47,160 nt of DNA from an uncultured Tidjanibacter sp. (GCA_947852905.1 CANTVF010000010.1:1-47160), one strand, 5' to 3'. Shown: positions 27,165 to 36,455, counted from the stretch's first letter. The notes: generated from the letters alone by a model not told the origin. Numbers and translations are program-made.

Positions 27165-28004
27165 TTATTTCTTCTCTTCGAGGGCTATCCTGTAAACCTT
27201 GTTCCAGTTCTTGCCCGTTACATATATATCGCCCGTAGAGGAATCGTAGGCTATGCCGTTGAGGACATCCGTTCCGGGCAACCCGCTGTCGGCCTCCGAC
27301 TGTAACCCGGCGAGGTCTATCACTCCGCACACCGTACCGTCCGCGGGATCTATTACGAATATCTGTTCGTCTATATAGCTGTAACGATTGGCCCATATCT
27401 TGCCGTCGATCCACTCGAGCTCGTTGAGTTTGTTAACCGACAGTCCGGACGAAGTAACCCTGAAACTGCGCACGATCTCGAACGACTGCGGATCGCGGAC
27501 GTATATGTTCTCCGATCCGTCGCTCATGTACAGCATGCTTCCGTCGGTGGTCAGTCCCCACCCTTCGCCGTCATATGAAAAAGATCGTATCTGCCGGAAA
27601 TCGTCCGCATCGTACACAAACGCACGTCCCGATACCCATGTAAGCTGGTAAATACGCCCGTCGAGCAACGTTATGCCCTCGCCGAAATATTGCCTGTCGA
27701 GCTTTACGCTCTGCAACACCCGGCCCGTTGCGGGCTCTACGCGGCGCAGTTCGGAACGTCCGTTCTGCCCGGTACCTTCATAAAACGAACCATCGTGCCA
27801 GAGAAATCCCTGCGTATAGGCACCCGTATCATGAGGATACTCGGCCAACACCTTGAAAGTATACTCCACGGGCTTCGTTTTCTTTCCGTCATCGGCAGCC
27901 GTCACTGCACGCCCGCCAGTCTCCGCACGGGACATTTTGGTATTTCCTCCGCCGCATGCCGCAAAAGTCAACACTGCGACCGCAATTACAAAAATCCGTT
28001 TCAT
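27165..28004 (-). CDS. glutaminyl-peptide cyclotransferase, lipoprotein form
   Basis: A 279-residue protein starting M-K-R-I-F-V-I-A-V; the lipobox is F-A-A-C17. The body is a five-bladed beta-propeller-like glutamine cyclotransferase (PF05096), seen as Y-T-Q-G-F-L-W, Y-E-G-T-G, F-G-E-G-I, G-E-G-W-G-L, L-N-E-L-E-W and L-N-G-I-A-Y-D. Such enzymes convert N-terminal glutamine to pyroglutamate on exported proteins, a common modification in Bacteroidetes where lipoprotein-II and type I signal cleavage often leave Gln at the N terminus. The start at 28004 is chosen over 28022 because it gives a clean signal peptide. metH follows 84 nt downstream. Confidence 0.9.
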   Translation of the reverse strand: MKRIFVIAVAVLTFAACGGGNTKMSRAETGGRAVTAADDGKKTKPVEYTFKVLAEYPHDTGAYTQGFLWHDGSFYEGTGQNGRSELRRVEPATGRVLQSVKLDRQYFGEGITLLDGRIYQLTWVSGRAFVYDADDFRQIRSFSYDGEGWGLTTDGSMLYMSDGSENIYVRDPQSFEIVRSFRVTSSGLSVNKLNELEWIDGKIWANRYSYIDEQIFVIDPADGTVCGVIDLAGLQSEADSGLPGTDVLNGIAYDSSTGDIYVTGKNWNKVYRIALEEKK

Positions 28005-28026
28005 TTCATACTTTTTATCCAATTTG

Positions 28027-28034
28027 CAAAGTTA
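28027..28034 (-). promoter_or_regulatory. probable -7 element for the cyclotransferase-metH unit
   Basis: TAACTTTG on the minus strand (28034-28027) matches TAnnTTTG, about 23 nt upstream of the preferred ATG at 28004. The -33 match is poor. Confidence 0.5.
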
Positions 28035-28212
28035 TTCAAATTCGCCGGAAACGCATCATAAACACCACACAACTTGAAGTCGCGATTTTCCAATTCCCGT
28101 CTATGCGACACCTCGACGCACAGCGCGTATCCACCTCTTAAAAACGGACGGAAAATCAGACGACACCACTTAAATATAGAGAACTACGACTCCAACCTCG
28201 CATCAAAATGCT

Positions 28213-28220
28213 TATCTTTG
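28213..28220 (+). promoter_or_regulatory. probable -7 element for serS
   Basis: TATCTTTG lies 24 nt before the serS ATG. No TTTG sits at the ideal -33 spacing. Confidence 0.5.
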
Positions 28221-28243
28221 CAATCTGACAAACAATTACAAAG

Positions 28244-29515
28244 ATGCTCACTCTAAAACAGATCCGGGAAGACAAGCAGAACACTATAGCACGCCTCGCA
28301 ATCAAAGGCGTGGATGCAGCCCCGGTAATATCCAGAATAGAGGCGGAAGACGACCGCCGCAAAGCCATTCAACAGCGATTGGACAGCTCGCTCGCCGAAC
28401 AGAACGCCATCTCCAAAGAGATAGGCAAAATGTTCGCCGCAGGCCGTCGCGAGGAAGCCGATGCTGCGAAAGCTAAAGTTTCGGCGCTCAAAGAGGAGTC
28501 CCGCAAACTCGAAGAGGAACTGCGCACGGCGACGGAAACCATGAACTCGCTGATCGTGACGCTGCCCAACGTACCGGCAGCGATAGTTCCCGAAGGACGC
28601 ACGGCCGAAGACAATGTGGTAGTAAAGGTAACCGACCTGCCCTCCGCACTGCCCGAAGGGTCGCTCCCGCATTGGGAACTGGCCAGAAAATACGACATCA
28701 TAGATTTCGAACTCGGCGTCAAACTGACCGGCGCCGGCTTCCCCGTATACAAGGGACAGGGCGCTCGTCTCCAGAGAGCGCTCATTTCGTTCTTCCTCGA
28801 CCGTAACACGCGTGCCGGATATACGGAAGTTATGCCGCCGCTCATGGTCAACGAAGCATCCGGTTTCGGCACCGGACAGCTTCCTGACAAGGAAGGACAG
28901 ATGTACCACGTAGGGTTGGACAACTTCTACCTCATACCGACGGCAGAAGTTCCCGTTACAAACATATACCGCGACACCATAGTCGACGAACAGTCGCTTC
29001 CGATAAAGCTGACCGCCTACACCCCCTGTTTCCGCCGCGAAGCCGGCTCATACGGCAAGGACGTGCGCGGCCTCAACCGCCTGCACCAGTTCGACAAGGT
29101 GGAGATCGTGCGCGTGGAACATCCGGAACGTTCGTATACGGCTCTCGACGAAATGGTCGCCCACGTGGAAAGCATCGTCAAGGAACTCGAACTGCCTTAC
29201 CGCATACTGCGACTGTGCGGCGGCGACATAAGTTTCACTTCGGCGCTCACGTACGACTTCGAGGTATGGTCGGCAGCCCAGCAGAGATGGCTGGAAGTAT
29301 CTTCCGTCTCCAACTTCGAGTCCTTTCAAGCCAACCGTCTGAAACTGCGTTATCGCGACGCCAATAAAAAGACGCAACTCGCCCACACCCTCAACGGCAG
29401 TTCGCTCGCACTGCCGCGCATAGTGGCCGCACTGCTCGAAAACAACCAGACTCCCGACGGCATACGCATACCTGCGGCGCTCGTTCCGTTTACCGGATTC
29501 GACATGATAAAATAA
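28244..29515 (+). CDS. serS: seryl-tRNA synthetase
   Basis: A 423-residue class II synthetase. Residues about 1-110 form the long antiparallel coiled-coil arm that grips the tRNA-Ser variable arm (rich in Ala, Lys and Glu). The core shows motif 2 F-R-R-E-A-G-S-Y-G-K-D-V-R-G and motif 3 near N-G-S-S-L-A-L-P-R, with T-A-E-V-P-V-T-N for serine recognition. The length is typical and no residue appears missing. It is monocistronic, with its own promoter and a terminator at 29539-29571. Confidence 0.97.
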   Translation: MLTLKQIREDKQNTIARLAIKGVDAAPVISRIEAEDDRRKAIQQRLDSSLAEQNAISKEIGKMFAAGRREEADAAKAKVSALKEESRKLEEELRTATETMNSLIVTLPNVPAAIVPEGRTAEDNVVVKVTDLPSALPEGSLPHWELARKYDIIDFELGVKLTGAGFPVYKGQGARLQRALISFFLDRNTRAGYTEVMPPLMVNEASGFGTGQLPDKEGQMYHVGLDNFYLIPTAEVPVTNIYRDTIVDEQSLPIKLTAYTPCFRREAGSYGKDVRGLNRLHQFDKVEIVRVEHPERSYTALDEMVAHVESIVKELELPYRILRLCGGDISFTSALTYDFEVWSAAQQRWLEVSSVSNFESFQANRLKLRYRDANKKTQLAHTLNGSSLALPRIVAALLENNQTPDGIRIPAALVPFTGFDMIK

Positions 29516-29538
29516 TCCGACCGTCCATGACAAAAACA

Positions 29539-29571
29539 TTTACGGGTGCGTTTTCATTGCGCACCCGTAAA
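29539..29571 (+). terminator. terminator of serS
   Basis: A perfect 12-bp stem (29539-29550 with 29560-29571) and 9-nt loop is followed by TTTTCCC. Confidence 0.8.
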
Positions 29572-29691
29572 TTTTCCCACATAACCGGAAACGACGCATC
29601 GCCATCCGGCTCCCTGCTCAAGCCTCGTCAGCTAACAAACCGTAAGCAAAACGCCCTGTAGCATTCACAAAATAAAATATTCGCCGATTCG

Positions 29692-29722
29692 TTTCTTTAT
29701 ATATGGATATTATTTATATTTG
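29692..29722 (+). promoter_or_regulatory. promoter of the small ferredoxin
   Basis: TTTC (29692-29695, one mismatch from TTTG) is followed after 19 nt by TATATTTG (29715-29722), an exact -7 match. The ATG at 29758 lies about 35 nt downstream. Confidence 0.65.
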
Positions 29723-29757
29723 CGGAGGTTTTCAACAACACTTAAATACACAAAGAA

Positions 29758-29928
29758 ATGGCTTACAAAATTGATGAGAATGTTTGTATCGCTTGCGGCT
29801 CTTGCGCAGGAGAATGCCCCACTGAAGCTATCTCGGCAGGCGATGTATATGTAATCGACGCGAACAAATGTATCGAATGCGGCAGCTGCGCAGGCGTATG
29901 CCCGACCGGCGCCATCTCGCTCGAATAG
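29758..29928 (+). CDS. 2[4Fe-4S] ferredoxin, 56 residues
   Basis: A complete bacterial ferredoxin of 56 residues. Two cluster motifs are present: C10-I-A-C13-G-S-C16-A-G-E-C20-P and C38-I-E-C41-G-S-C44-A-G-V-C48-P, eight cysteines in the clostridial-type CxxCxxCxxxCP pattern, with internal two-fold symmetry. It is an acidic cytoplasmic low-potential electron carrier, for example for pyruvate:ferredoxin oxidoreductase or hydrogenase in an anaerobe. It has its own promoter and terminator and is not in an operon. The strong canonical promoter suggests high expression. Confidence 0.96.
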   Translation: MAYKIDENVCIACGSCAGECPTEAISAGDVYVIDANKCIECGSCAGVCPTGAISLE

Positions 29929-29954
29929 TTCGCCGATACTCACCGATAACACAG

Positions 29955-29984
29955 AACAGTCCGGAACTTACGTTTCGGACTGTT
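29955..29984 (+). terminator. terminator of the ferredoxin gene
   Basis: AACAGTCCG (29955-29963) pairs with CGGACTGTT (29976-29984) around a 12-nt loop. From here to 30270 I see no gene; the region ends in the aroB promoter. Confidence 0.65.
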
Positions 29985-30270
29985 TCCGTTCAAACCATAC
30001 TGTAAAAAACCAGACAGACGTAAACCGAAGACCGTTCCGATACGGTTTCCGTCAAATATGCATTCTCGTGTCCTCGACCTTACGGCATTCAGAAAGGCAA
30101 ACGGACGTTTACATATTCCCCGACAACACAGCATCCCTACAAAAAAGCCATAGCTTTCCATGCCGCAATATCACATAAGGGACTTTATGATGTGTGCCGT
30201 ACCTGAACGGAAACGAAACTTTTCCGTAATTTATACCCTTCTCGCGGATACGTTCTTCGGGATTCTGAAT

Positions 30271-30278
30271 TATCTTTG
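30271..30278 (+). promoter_or_regulatory. probable -7 element for aroB
   Basis: TATCTTTG lies 26 nt before the ATG at 30305. It supports translation from that upstream ATG rather than only from 30380. Confidence 0.5.
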
Positions 30279-30304
30279 CAATCCGTCGCACGAGTGCGAC
30301 CGTT

Positions 30305-31468
30305 ATGCAAAACGCATCGTCAGACAGTAAATACCGGACGATCAGACCGGCTTTCACGGAAACCACACCGACTGAACACATGAGAGAGACCATAGACATT
30401 CACTGCAACGAAGGCACCTGCTCGCGTATAGCTATAGGTTCCGTAGAGGAGGATTTCGCAAGCATGTTGCCGGAGGACTCTCCGCGGGTTATAATAGTCA
30501 CCGACGCGCGGGTACACTCCAACAACCTCGCATTCATCAACTCATACGAACGCATAGTCATCGGTCAGGGTGAAAGCAGCAAGACCCTCGTCAAGGTAGA
30601 GGAGGTATACCGTCAGCTGCTGGCCATGGGAGCCGACCGCAGTACGTTCATCGTAGGCATGGGCGGAGGCATAGTATCGGACATCACAGGCTTCGCCGCT
30701 TCGACATACATGCGCGGCGTAAGATTCGCATTCGTCCCGACCACGCTTCTGGCACAGGTAGATGCGAGCATAGGAGGAAAAAACGGCGTCAATCTCGACG
30801 GCTATAAAAACATAATAGGTGTTTTCCGTCAACCGGAATTCGTTCTGTGCGACCCGTCGCTCCTGTCATCGCTCCCGGACCGTGAATTTCGCGCCGGACT
30901 GGCCGAAGTCATCAAGGCCGGCATCATAGGCGACCCGACGCTGTTCGAGCTTCTCGAACGCCACACTTTCGAAGACCTGCGCGGCAACGACGAGCTGTTG
31001 CGCGACGCCATAGTACGCGCCATAAAAGTGAAAACCGCAATCGTGGAACGCGACGAGTGCGAACACGGCGAACGGCGCAAACTGAATCTCGGTCATACGT
31101 TCGCGCACGCAATGGAGAAAAGTTTCACCAATCTCTCGCACGGCGAGGCAGTAGCCGCAGGCATGGCCATAATATGCGATGCCGCCAACCGCAAAGGGAT
31201 ACTCGACACCGCAACGTGCGACCGCATAAAGGCCGTGATCGGGAAAATGGGACTTCCGCTCGAATATCCCGTAGAGATGCGCAAACTGCTGAGTCTTATC
31301 CGTTCGGACAAGAAACGCGAAGGTTCGGGCATATACCTCGTATTCCCGAAAAGCATAGGCGACTGTATTGTGGAAAAGACGGCCACCGACCGTCTTGAGG
31401 AAATGTTTCCGGGAAATCGTCCCACAGAGACATCCAGTGTGGAATCCGAATCCGAGAACATGGAATAG
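30305..31468 (+). CDS. aroB: 3-dehydroquinate synthase
   Basis: A 387-residue protein of the second shikimate-pathway step, converting DAHP to 3-dehydroquinate with NAD and a divalent metal. Seen: the NAD-binding G-M-G-G-G-I-V-S-D, F-V-P-T-T-L-L-A-Q-V-D-A-S-I-G-G-K, E-V-I-K-A-G-I-I, and the zinc-region N-L-G-H-T-F-A-H-A and S-H-G-E-A-V-A-A-G. The first 25 residues are not conserved, so the true start may be 30380 (M-R-E-T-I-D-I), which gives 362 residues, nearer the family norm. The acidic tail (S-S-V-E-S-E-S-E-N) is also extra. Other shikimate genes are not adjacent. Confidence 0.95.
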   Translation: MQNASSDSKYRTIRPAFTETTPTEHMRETIDIHCNEGTCSRIAIGSVEEDFASMLPEDSPRVIIVTDARVHSNNLAFINSYERIVIGQGESSKTLVKVEEVYRQLLAMGADRSTFIVGMGGGIVSDITGFAASTYMRGVRFAFVPTTLLAQVDASIGGKNGVNLDGYKNIIGVFRQPEFVLCDPSLLSSLPDREFRAGLAEVIKAGIIGDPTLFELLERHTFEDLRGNDELLRDAIVRAIKVKTAIVERDECEHGERRKLNLGHTFAHAMEKSFTNLSHGEAVAAGMAIICDAANRKGILDTATCDRIKAVIGKMGLPLEYPVEMRKLLSLIRSDKKREGSGIYLVFPKSIGDCIVEKTATDRLEEMFPGNRPTETSSVESESENME

Positions 31469-31494
31469 ACCGCAAATCCACGCCATACCTCGAC

Positions 31495-31565
31495 AAGACT
31501 GACATGGCTTGGGGCTGCGTACCTACACGTAAAATGCCACCTACCGCGTCCGTACACTCTACCGA
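31495..31565. ncRNA. possible structured RNA between aroB and queG
   Basis: In the 183-nt gap between the convergent aroB and queG genes, the block around ATGGCTTGGGGCTGCG and TGCCACCTACC (about 31503-31549) resembles, from memory, a sequence I associate with 6S-like or other conserved RNAs in Bacteroidales. I cannot verify this, see no clear promoter on either strand, and cannot assign the strand. Low-confidence candidate. Confidence 0.2.
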
Positions 31566-31651
31566 AAAGAATTATCACAACGTTACGCCCAAGTAAAACC
31601 GGCATACATATTTTATAATAACGAAACCGAGCGCAACGCGAACAACCGCAT

Positions 31652-32809
31652 CTAATGCCTTCGTTCAAGAATGGTCTTTATCCTTTCAAGTCCGCTGCGT
31701 TGCAACGGAGTCGCCGCGAAACCGGCGGCAAACGCACGTTCGTCTATAGATAGCCAATCACCTACCGTCATATCGCGCGGATCGAATACAGGTGCGAAAC
31801 GCGGATTACGATAAAAAGGCGACATACGGTTGTAAGGACAAACGCTCTGACATTCGTCACATCCGAATATCCAACCGTGCAGCATATCCGCCGAATGGGA
31901 ACAATCCGCGCAATACGACGCCACCGGTTTATCGGAATCGCCGCCCAGCTCGGATTCTCCGCAGTGGGGACACGACATACTCGCCCCCACAGCGTCTCCT
32001 CCTACAGATACGGAATCCGCAACCGACATCTCCGACCGTATCGTTTTCCCGTTTTCGTCACACGATCCGCCCACACCGGTTACATTCTCAGCAACGCAAC
32101 CGTCATACGCACCGTCCCCATACGGTACGGTCGGCCGCTCCATACACGAAACATCCTCTATCGTAAGTCTCGAAATACACCTGCGGGCATCAAGGCCATG
32201 CTCCGTTAACGCTCCGTTAGGACACGCCTCCACACACCGGCGACACGCTCCGCATCCTGCACCGGAATAAGGCTCGTCGTACTCGTCAGCCTCAACATCT
32301 ACGAGCAGCTCACCGAGCAACAGAAACGATCCGAATTCCGGCGATACCAGCAGCCTGTTGCGGCCGATAAACCCCAATCCCGCCTCATATGCCCACCGTT
32401 TTTCCAATACCGGCGCCGAATCGGTAAACGCCCTGAATCCCATTTTACCGAACTCGGACGACATCATGCCGGCAAGCGAGAAAAGCATATCCTTGACAGT
32501 ACGGTGATAATCGGTACTGCGCGCATAGGAGGCTACCTTGGGAGTACCATTCTCGTATCCTCCCAAACTGGTATCATTCTTGTAAATGACACCACAAACG
32601 ACCACGCTTACCGTTCCCGGCACCAACAGTGCGGGAGAAAAACGCTTGTCTATGTTACGGCTCATATACCCCAGTCCGGCATCGTATCCGTTAAGGAGCC
32701 ATTCGCCGAAAAAACGGCGGCTATCCGACAATTCGCGGGCAAGCGCTATGCCGCAAATATCGAATCCCGCCTCCGACGCGAGCTGCTTAACCCTGCGTGC
32801 GTTTATCAT
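31652..32809 (-). CDS. queG: epoxyqueuosine reductase with a cysteine-rich insertion
   Basis: A 385-residue cobalamin- and [4Fe-4S]-dependent enzyme catalysing the last step of queuosine synthesis in tRNA. The N-terminal domain carries D130-S-A-P-V-L-E-K and G-L-G-F-I-G-R-N, cluster 1 is C186-G-A-C-R-R-C192-V-E-A-C196-P, and cluster 2 is C317-D-E-C320-Q-S-V-C324-P-Y-N. Between C211-I-S-R-L-T-I-E and I-F-G-C, where the family has about ten to twenty residues, there are about 90 (219-308) with C280-P-H-C ... C300-A-D-C, a possible zinc ribbon. All expected ligands of the enzyme remain, so it is probably active; the insertion's purpose is unknown. Confidence 0.92.
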   Translation of the reverse strand: MINARRVKQLASEAGFDICGIALARELSDSRRFFGEWLLNGYDAGLGYMSRNIDKRFSPALLVPGTVSVVVCGVIYKNDTSLGGYENGTPKVASYARSTDYHRTVKDMLFSLAGMMSSEFGKMGFRAFTDSAPVLEKRWAYEAGLGFIGRNRLLVSPEFGSFLLLGELLVDVEADEYDEPYSGAGCGACRRCVEACPNGALTEHGLDARRCISRLTIEDVSCMERPTVPYGDGAYDGCVAENVTGVGGSCDENGKTIRSEMSVADSVSVGGDAVGASMSCPHCGESELGGDSDKPVASYCADCSHSADMLHGWIFGCDECQSVCPYNRMSPFYRNPRFAPVFDPRDMTVGDWLSIDERAFAAGFAATPLQRSGLERIKTILERRH

Positions 32810-33123
32810 GGAAAATACATATATGCAAATGATTGCGTGCTACATCAGATACGAAGTCACACTCCGGCGACATGCTCCGCCGCACGCCAGACAAAATTAG
32901 CCATTCGACGTACCGAATCAAAAATAATATATCTAATTTTGCCGTTGTACCATTAAAAGGCCGTGAGTCTGTTGCCGCATTCCGCATAAATCGTTAAATT
33001 GCAATGATTATTACCGTACCTGCGAATCATGACGCATACACCGCAGACTACAGGATACGTATAATACGCAGGACATTGATACCGAGACAATATTCCGGCC
33101 ACCACGCCTCATAACTTTCCGCC
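32810..33123. other. divergent intergenic region between queG and the acyl-CoA ligase
   Basis: This gene-free 314 nt contains a minus-strand TATTTTTG (32926-32919) that could be the queG -7 element with a leader of about 110 nt. No clear plus-strand promoter, hairpin or ncRNA is seen. Confidence 0.4.
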
Positions 33124-34749
33124 ATGGAATTCAAGACACTCAAAGAGATATACACCAACAGCATCCGTAAATACGGCAGTCGTCCGTCATTCTCGATGCT
33201 CGAACGCGAGTCGATGACATACAACGATTTCGACGACCGCGTGGAATACGTCCGGGGAATACTCCTCGGAGCCGGAATCGGCAGCGGAGACAAAGTGGCG
33301 TTGCTCAGCGGCAACATGCCCAACTGGAGCGTCTGTTATTTCGCTATAGTCACCTCCGGCATGATAGCAGTCCCCATACTGCCCGACTTCTCCGGCCCGG
33401 AACTCGACATGATAATAACACACTCGGAAGCCAAGGCTCTTATGGTATCCGACAAACTCTACTCGCGCATCTCCAAAGAGGTGCTCGACCGCATGAACGT
33501 AGTAGTGCGTACCAAGAATCTGGGCATCATATCCCGCAACTCGTCGGAACTCGGCGAGCCTTCCGAACCGGGCCCCGACGATCTTGCCGTAATCATCTAT
33601 ACTTCGGGTACCACCTCGTCGCCCAAAGGCGTCATGCTGACGCACTACAACATAGCTTCGCAGATCTGTATGGAACGCGAACTGTTCCCAGTCCACCCCC
33701 AAGACATATTCCTGTCCATACTGCCGCTGTCTCACACTTACGAATGTTCCGTAGGCATGCTGCTGCCGTTCATGTGCGGCGCATCGGTCGTATACGTCGA
33801 CAGGCCGCCTACGGCCACCAACCTGCTTCCCGCCCTGCGCGAAGTACGCCCGACGATAATGCTTAGCGTACCGCTAGTCATAGAAAAGATATACAAGACG
33901 CAGGTAGCCGCAAAATTCAACGGCAACGCCGTAATGCGTTGGCTGTATTCCAAGGATTTTTTCCGACGCAGGCTGCACGAGATGGCGGGCAAACGTCTGT
34001 TCAGACTTTTCGGGGGACGTCTGCGGTTCTTCGGCATAGGCGGCGCCAAACTCGATTACGATGCGGAACGCTTCCTGCTGGAAGGCCACTTCCCCTACGC
34101 CATCGGCTACGGACTGACCGAAACCGCCCCGCTCATCGCGGGCGCCGTTCCGGGCAAAACACGTCTCGGCTCCACCGGTCCGGTACTCAAAGGTATCGAA
34201 GCGCGTCTCGACAACCCCAACGAGCTCGGCGAAGGCGAACTGGTGGTCAAAAGTCCGTGTACCATGCGCGGTTACTATAAAAGCCCCGAACTGACCGCAG
34301 AGGTGTTCACTCCCGACGGCTGGTTCCGCACGCGTGATTTGTGTTCAATAGACACGGACGGCTATCTGTATATCAAAGGCCGACTGGGCAACATGATAGT
34401 AGGTCCCAACGGAGAGAACATCTATCCGGAGGATATCGAAAGCGTACTTAACAGCCATTTCCTCGTATCCGACTCAATAGTACAACAGAACGACGGCAAA
34501 CTCGTAGCCCTCGTGCGATTCGACCGCGCCGAACTCGAAAAACGGTATCATGAATTTCGCGACGACCTCTCCACAACCATGGAGGATATAAAGGCCGACA
34601 TCATGAAATACGTGAATTCTAAAGTCAACCGGTCTTCCAAAATAGCCAAAATCGAAGAACACGAAAAGGATTTCGAGAAAACCCCTTCGCATAAAATAAA
34701 ACGATACCTCTACGTCAAAAAGAACAAGGACGACAATAACAAGTCATAA
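33124..34749 (+). CDS. long-chain acyl-CoA synthetase (AMP-forming)
   Basis: A 541-residue ANL-superfamily adenylating enzyme that activates a fatty acid with ATP and then CoA. Seen: the phosphate loop Y-T160-S-G-T-T-S-S-P-K-G (residues 159-169), Y-G-L-T-E-T-A-P-L near 330, W-F-R-T-R-D-L for the hinge region and T-P-S-H-K-I-K-R near the C terminus with the adenylation lysine. It is of the FadD/LACS type that works on exogenous fatty acids at the inner membrane face. It is divergent from queG and followed, after 25 nt, by copy B of the dispersed repeat. Confidence 0.92.
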   Translation: MEFKTLKEIYTNSIRKYGSRPSFSMLERESMTYNDFDDRVEYVRGILLGAGIGSGDKVALLSGNMPNWSVCYFAIVTSGMIAVPILPDFSGPELDMIITHSEAKALMVSDKLYSRISKEVLDRMNVVVRTKNLGIISRNSSELGEPSEPGPDDLAVIIYTSGTTSSPKGVMLTHYNIASQICMERELFPVHPQDIFLSILPLSHTYECSVGMLLPFMCGASVVYVDRPPTATNLLPALREVRPTIMLSVPLVIEKIYKTQVAAKFNGNAVMRWLYSKDFFRRRLHEMAGKRLFRLFGGRLRFFGIGGAKLDYDAERFLLEGHFPYAIGYGLTETAPLIAGAVPGKTRLGSTGPVLKGIEARLDNPNELGEGELVVKSPCTMRGYYKSPELTAEVFTPDGWFRTRDLCSIDTDGYLYIKGRLGNMIVGPNGENIYPEDIESVLNSHFLVSDSIVQQNDGKLVALVRFDRAELEKRYHEFRDDLSTTMEDIKADIMKYVNSKVNRSSKIAKIEEHEKDFEKTPSHKIKRYLYVKKNKDDNNKS

Positions 34750-34774
34750 ACAGGAATGTCAGGGATAACCTCTC

Positions 34775-34924
34775 AGGGGATGCGTCACAGCGTTGTGACG
34801 CATCCCCTTAATGTATGTAAGAACGGATTAAATGCAAAACACTGAGAGTGAATTCTCCGACGTAAATGACTTAGTCCGAATTATGAAAGAAGCTCAGAAG
34901 ATTGTCCGTCATGATACACCGTCA
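34775..34924 (+). repeat. dispersed intergenic repeat, copy B
   Basis: Starts 25 nt after the acyl-CoA ligase stop with a 15-bp stem (34775-34789 with 34794-34808, loop GCGT). Conserved block 1 is AAATGACTTAGTCCGA (34864-34879) and block 2 is GATTGTCCGTCATGATACAC (34900-34919). The stem sequence differs from copy A by paired changes while the blocks are kept. The remaining stretch to 35102 shows no gene. Confidence 0.8.
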
Positions 34925-35102
34925 TTTTTTTATCGCCATTCCCTGCCGTTAAAAAACGTATGCAACATAAAAGAGGGTTATTACAACGGGAATCGACGCA
35001 GAAAAACATACAATACCGTATGCCAAGGCAATGCAACGGATACAGCCGGCAACATTCTCCCGGCAACGGCCGGATATGAATGCGGGAAACGGCACGGACA
35101 CA

Positions 35103-36455
35103 TCAGAACGGATTCCGATCGTCTATGGCGTTGGCTATTTCAGGCACTATACCGCTGTCCGACATGCGCTCCCGCGTAGCCGCCCTTACCCGCGGACGAT
35201 AATATTCATATACGCATGCAGTGACGACGCATATTATTCCCGAACCGAATATCACCGCCGTAAGCGACGTCCGTTCGGCTATCCAGCCGTAGAAAAGGCC
35301 TCCCAACGGATTCAGTCCCGCCGACGCCATGGTAAAGAAACTCATCACCCTCCCGCGCATGTCGTCGTCCACGAGACTTTGCAACAACGTATTGCTCGTC
35401 GCCAAAGTACCGATCAACGCACATCCTATAGGATATGCTATGACTATCGCAACGACAGGAATCTTAACGAAAGCTATGGACATGAAACCGGCTCCGAGGA
35501 GCAATCCCGTAAGAGTCAAGACCTTACCCAAGCCGCGTATCTTATGCCGCGCGGCAAGGTAAAACGCGGCAGTAACCGCTCCGGCACCTATCGCCGAATT
35601 GACATAACCGAGCAGTATGCTGTCGCCGCCGAGCGTTCCCTTCACGAGCGCAGGTACCACATTGACGAACGGCATACCGAAGAAACTGATGACCCCGACA
35701 CAGACTATAACGGCCTTCAACGGCAGATAACCCTTAACATAATCGAATCCGGAACGGAACTCCTCCAACATGCTGCGGCGCACGCCCGACGGCCGGTATG
35801 GATCGAGCCTCATCATGAAAAGCGCTACGAGTACGGGAATGAAACTGATACCGTTGATAATGAAACAATAACCTTCGCCGACCAGACTTATCAACACTCC
35901 GCCTATGGCCGGACCTATGAAACGCGACCCGTTGACCGTAACTGAGTTGAGCGCAATGGCATTCGTCAACGATTGCGGAGGCACCAGTTTGGAATAGAAC
36001 GACTGTCGCGCAGGAGCCTCTATGGCCGAAGCTATACCGGAAAAAAAGCTTATGACCATTACATGCCACACCCGGATAGCATCCGTCACGGCGAGTCCGC
36101 CGAGCAAAAACGCCACGCACATCAAAGCTGTCTGCGTGCCGACCAGTATACGGAAACGGTCGTAACGGTCACTCAACACCCCGGCGAGCGGCGCGAGCAA
36201 CAGCGTAGGAATCTGATTGATGAAAGCGACAGTCGTAAGCATCATTACCGAGCCGGTGAGCCGGTATACCAGCCAGCTCATCGCGATACTCTGTATCCAT
36301 CTGCCGCACAACGAAAAACACTGGCCTGTAAAATACAAACGGAAATTCCGGACTTTCAGAGATGAAAAAGCCGACATAAGGCCACGCAGGCTGCCGGTAC
36401 GCAATTCGCCCAATTCGTTGCGTTTCCACACGAAATATCCGGAAAGTCTCTTCAT
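35103..36455 (-). CDS. major facilitator superfamily transporter (EntS/MFS_3 type)
   Basis: A 450-residue inner-membrane protein with about 12 membrane segments. N-terminal F-R-L-Y-F-T-G-Q-C-F-S-L-C-G-R-W-I-Q and the loop 2-3 motif G-V-L-S-D-R-Y-D-R-F-R match the MFS_3 (DUF894) group, to which the enterobactin exporter EntS belongs. A-P-A-R-Q-S-F lies near residue 155, and the last third has the repeated G-x-x-x-N-P-L-G-G-L. The first 30 residues are an extra cytoplasmic basic tail, so M at 26 may be the start. The exported compound is unknown and no siderophore gene is nearby. Confidence 0.88.
   Translation of the reverse strand: MKRLSGYFVWKRNELGELRTGSLRGLMSAFSSLKVRNFRLYFTGQCFSLCGRWIQSIAMSWLVYRLTGSVMMLTTVAFINQIPTLLLAPLAGVLSDRYDRFRILVGTQTALMCVAFLLGGLAVTDAIRVWHVMVISFFSGIASAIEAPARQSFYSKLVPPQSLTNAIALNSVTVNGSRFIGPAIGGVLISLVGEGYCFIINGISFIPVLVALFMMRLDPYRPSGVRRSMLEEFRSGFDYVKGYLPLKAVIVCVGVISFFGMPFVNVVPALVKGTLGGDSILLGYVNSAIGAGAVTAAFYLAARHKIRGLGKVLTLTGLLLGAGFMSIAFVKIPVVAIVIAYPIGCALIGTLATSNTLLQSLVDDDMRGRVMSFFTMASAGLNPLGGLFYGWIAERTSLTAVIFGSGIICVVTACVYEYYRPRVRAATRERMSDSGIVPEIANAIDDRNPF

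Noticed and set aside
25092-27305. A 737-codon plus-strand open frame opposite metH
   Set aside because: It is antisense to metH with no family signature; a codon-bias shadow.
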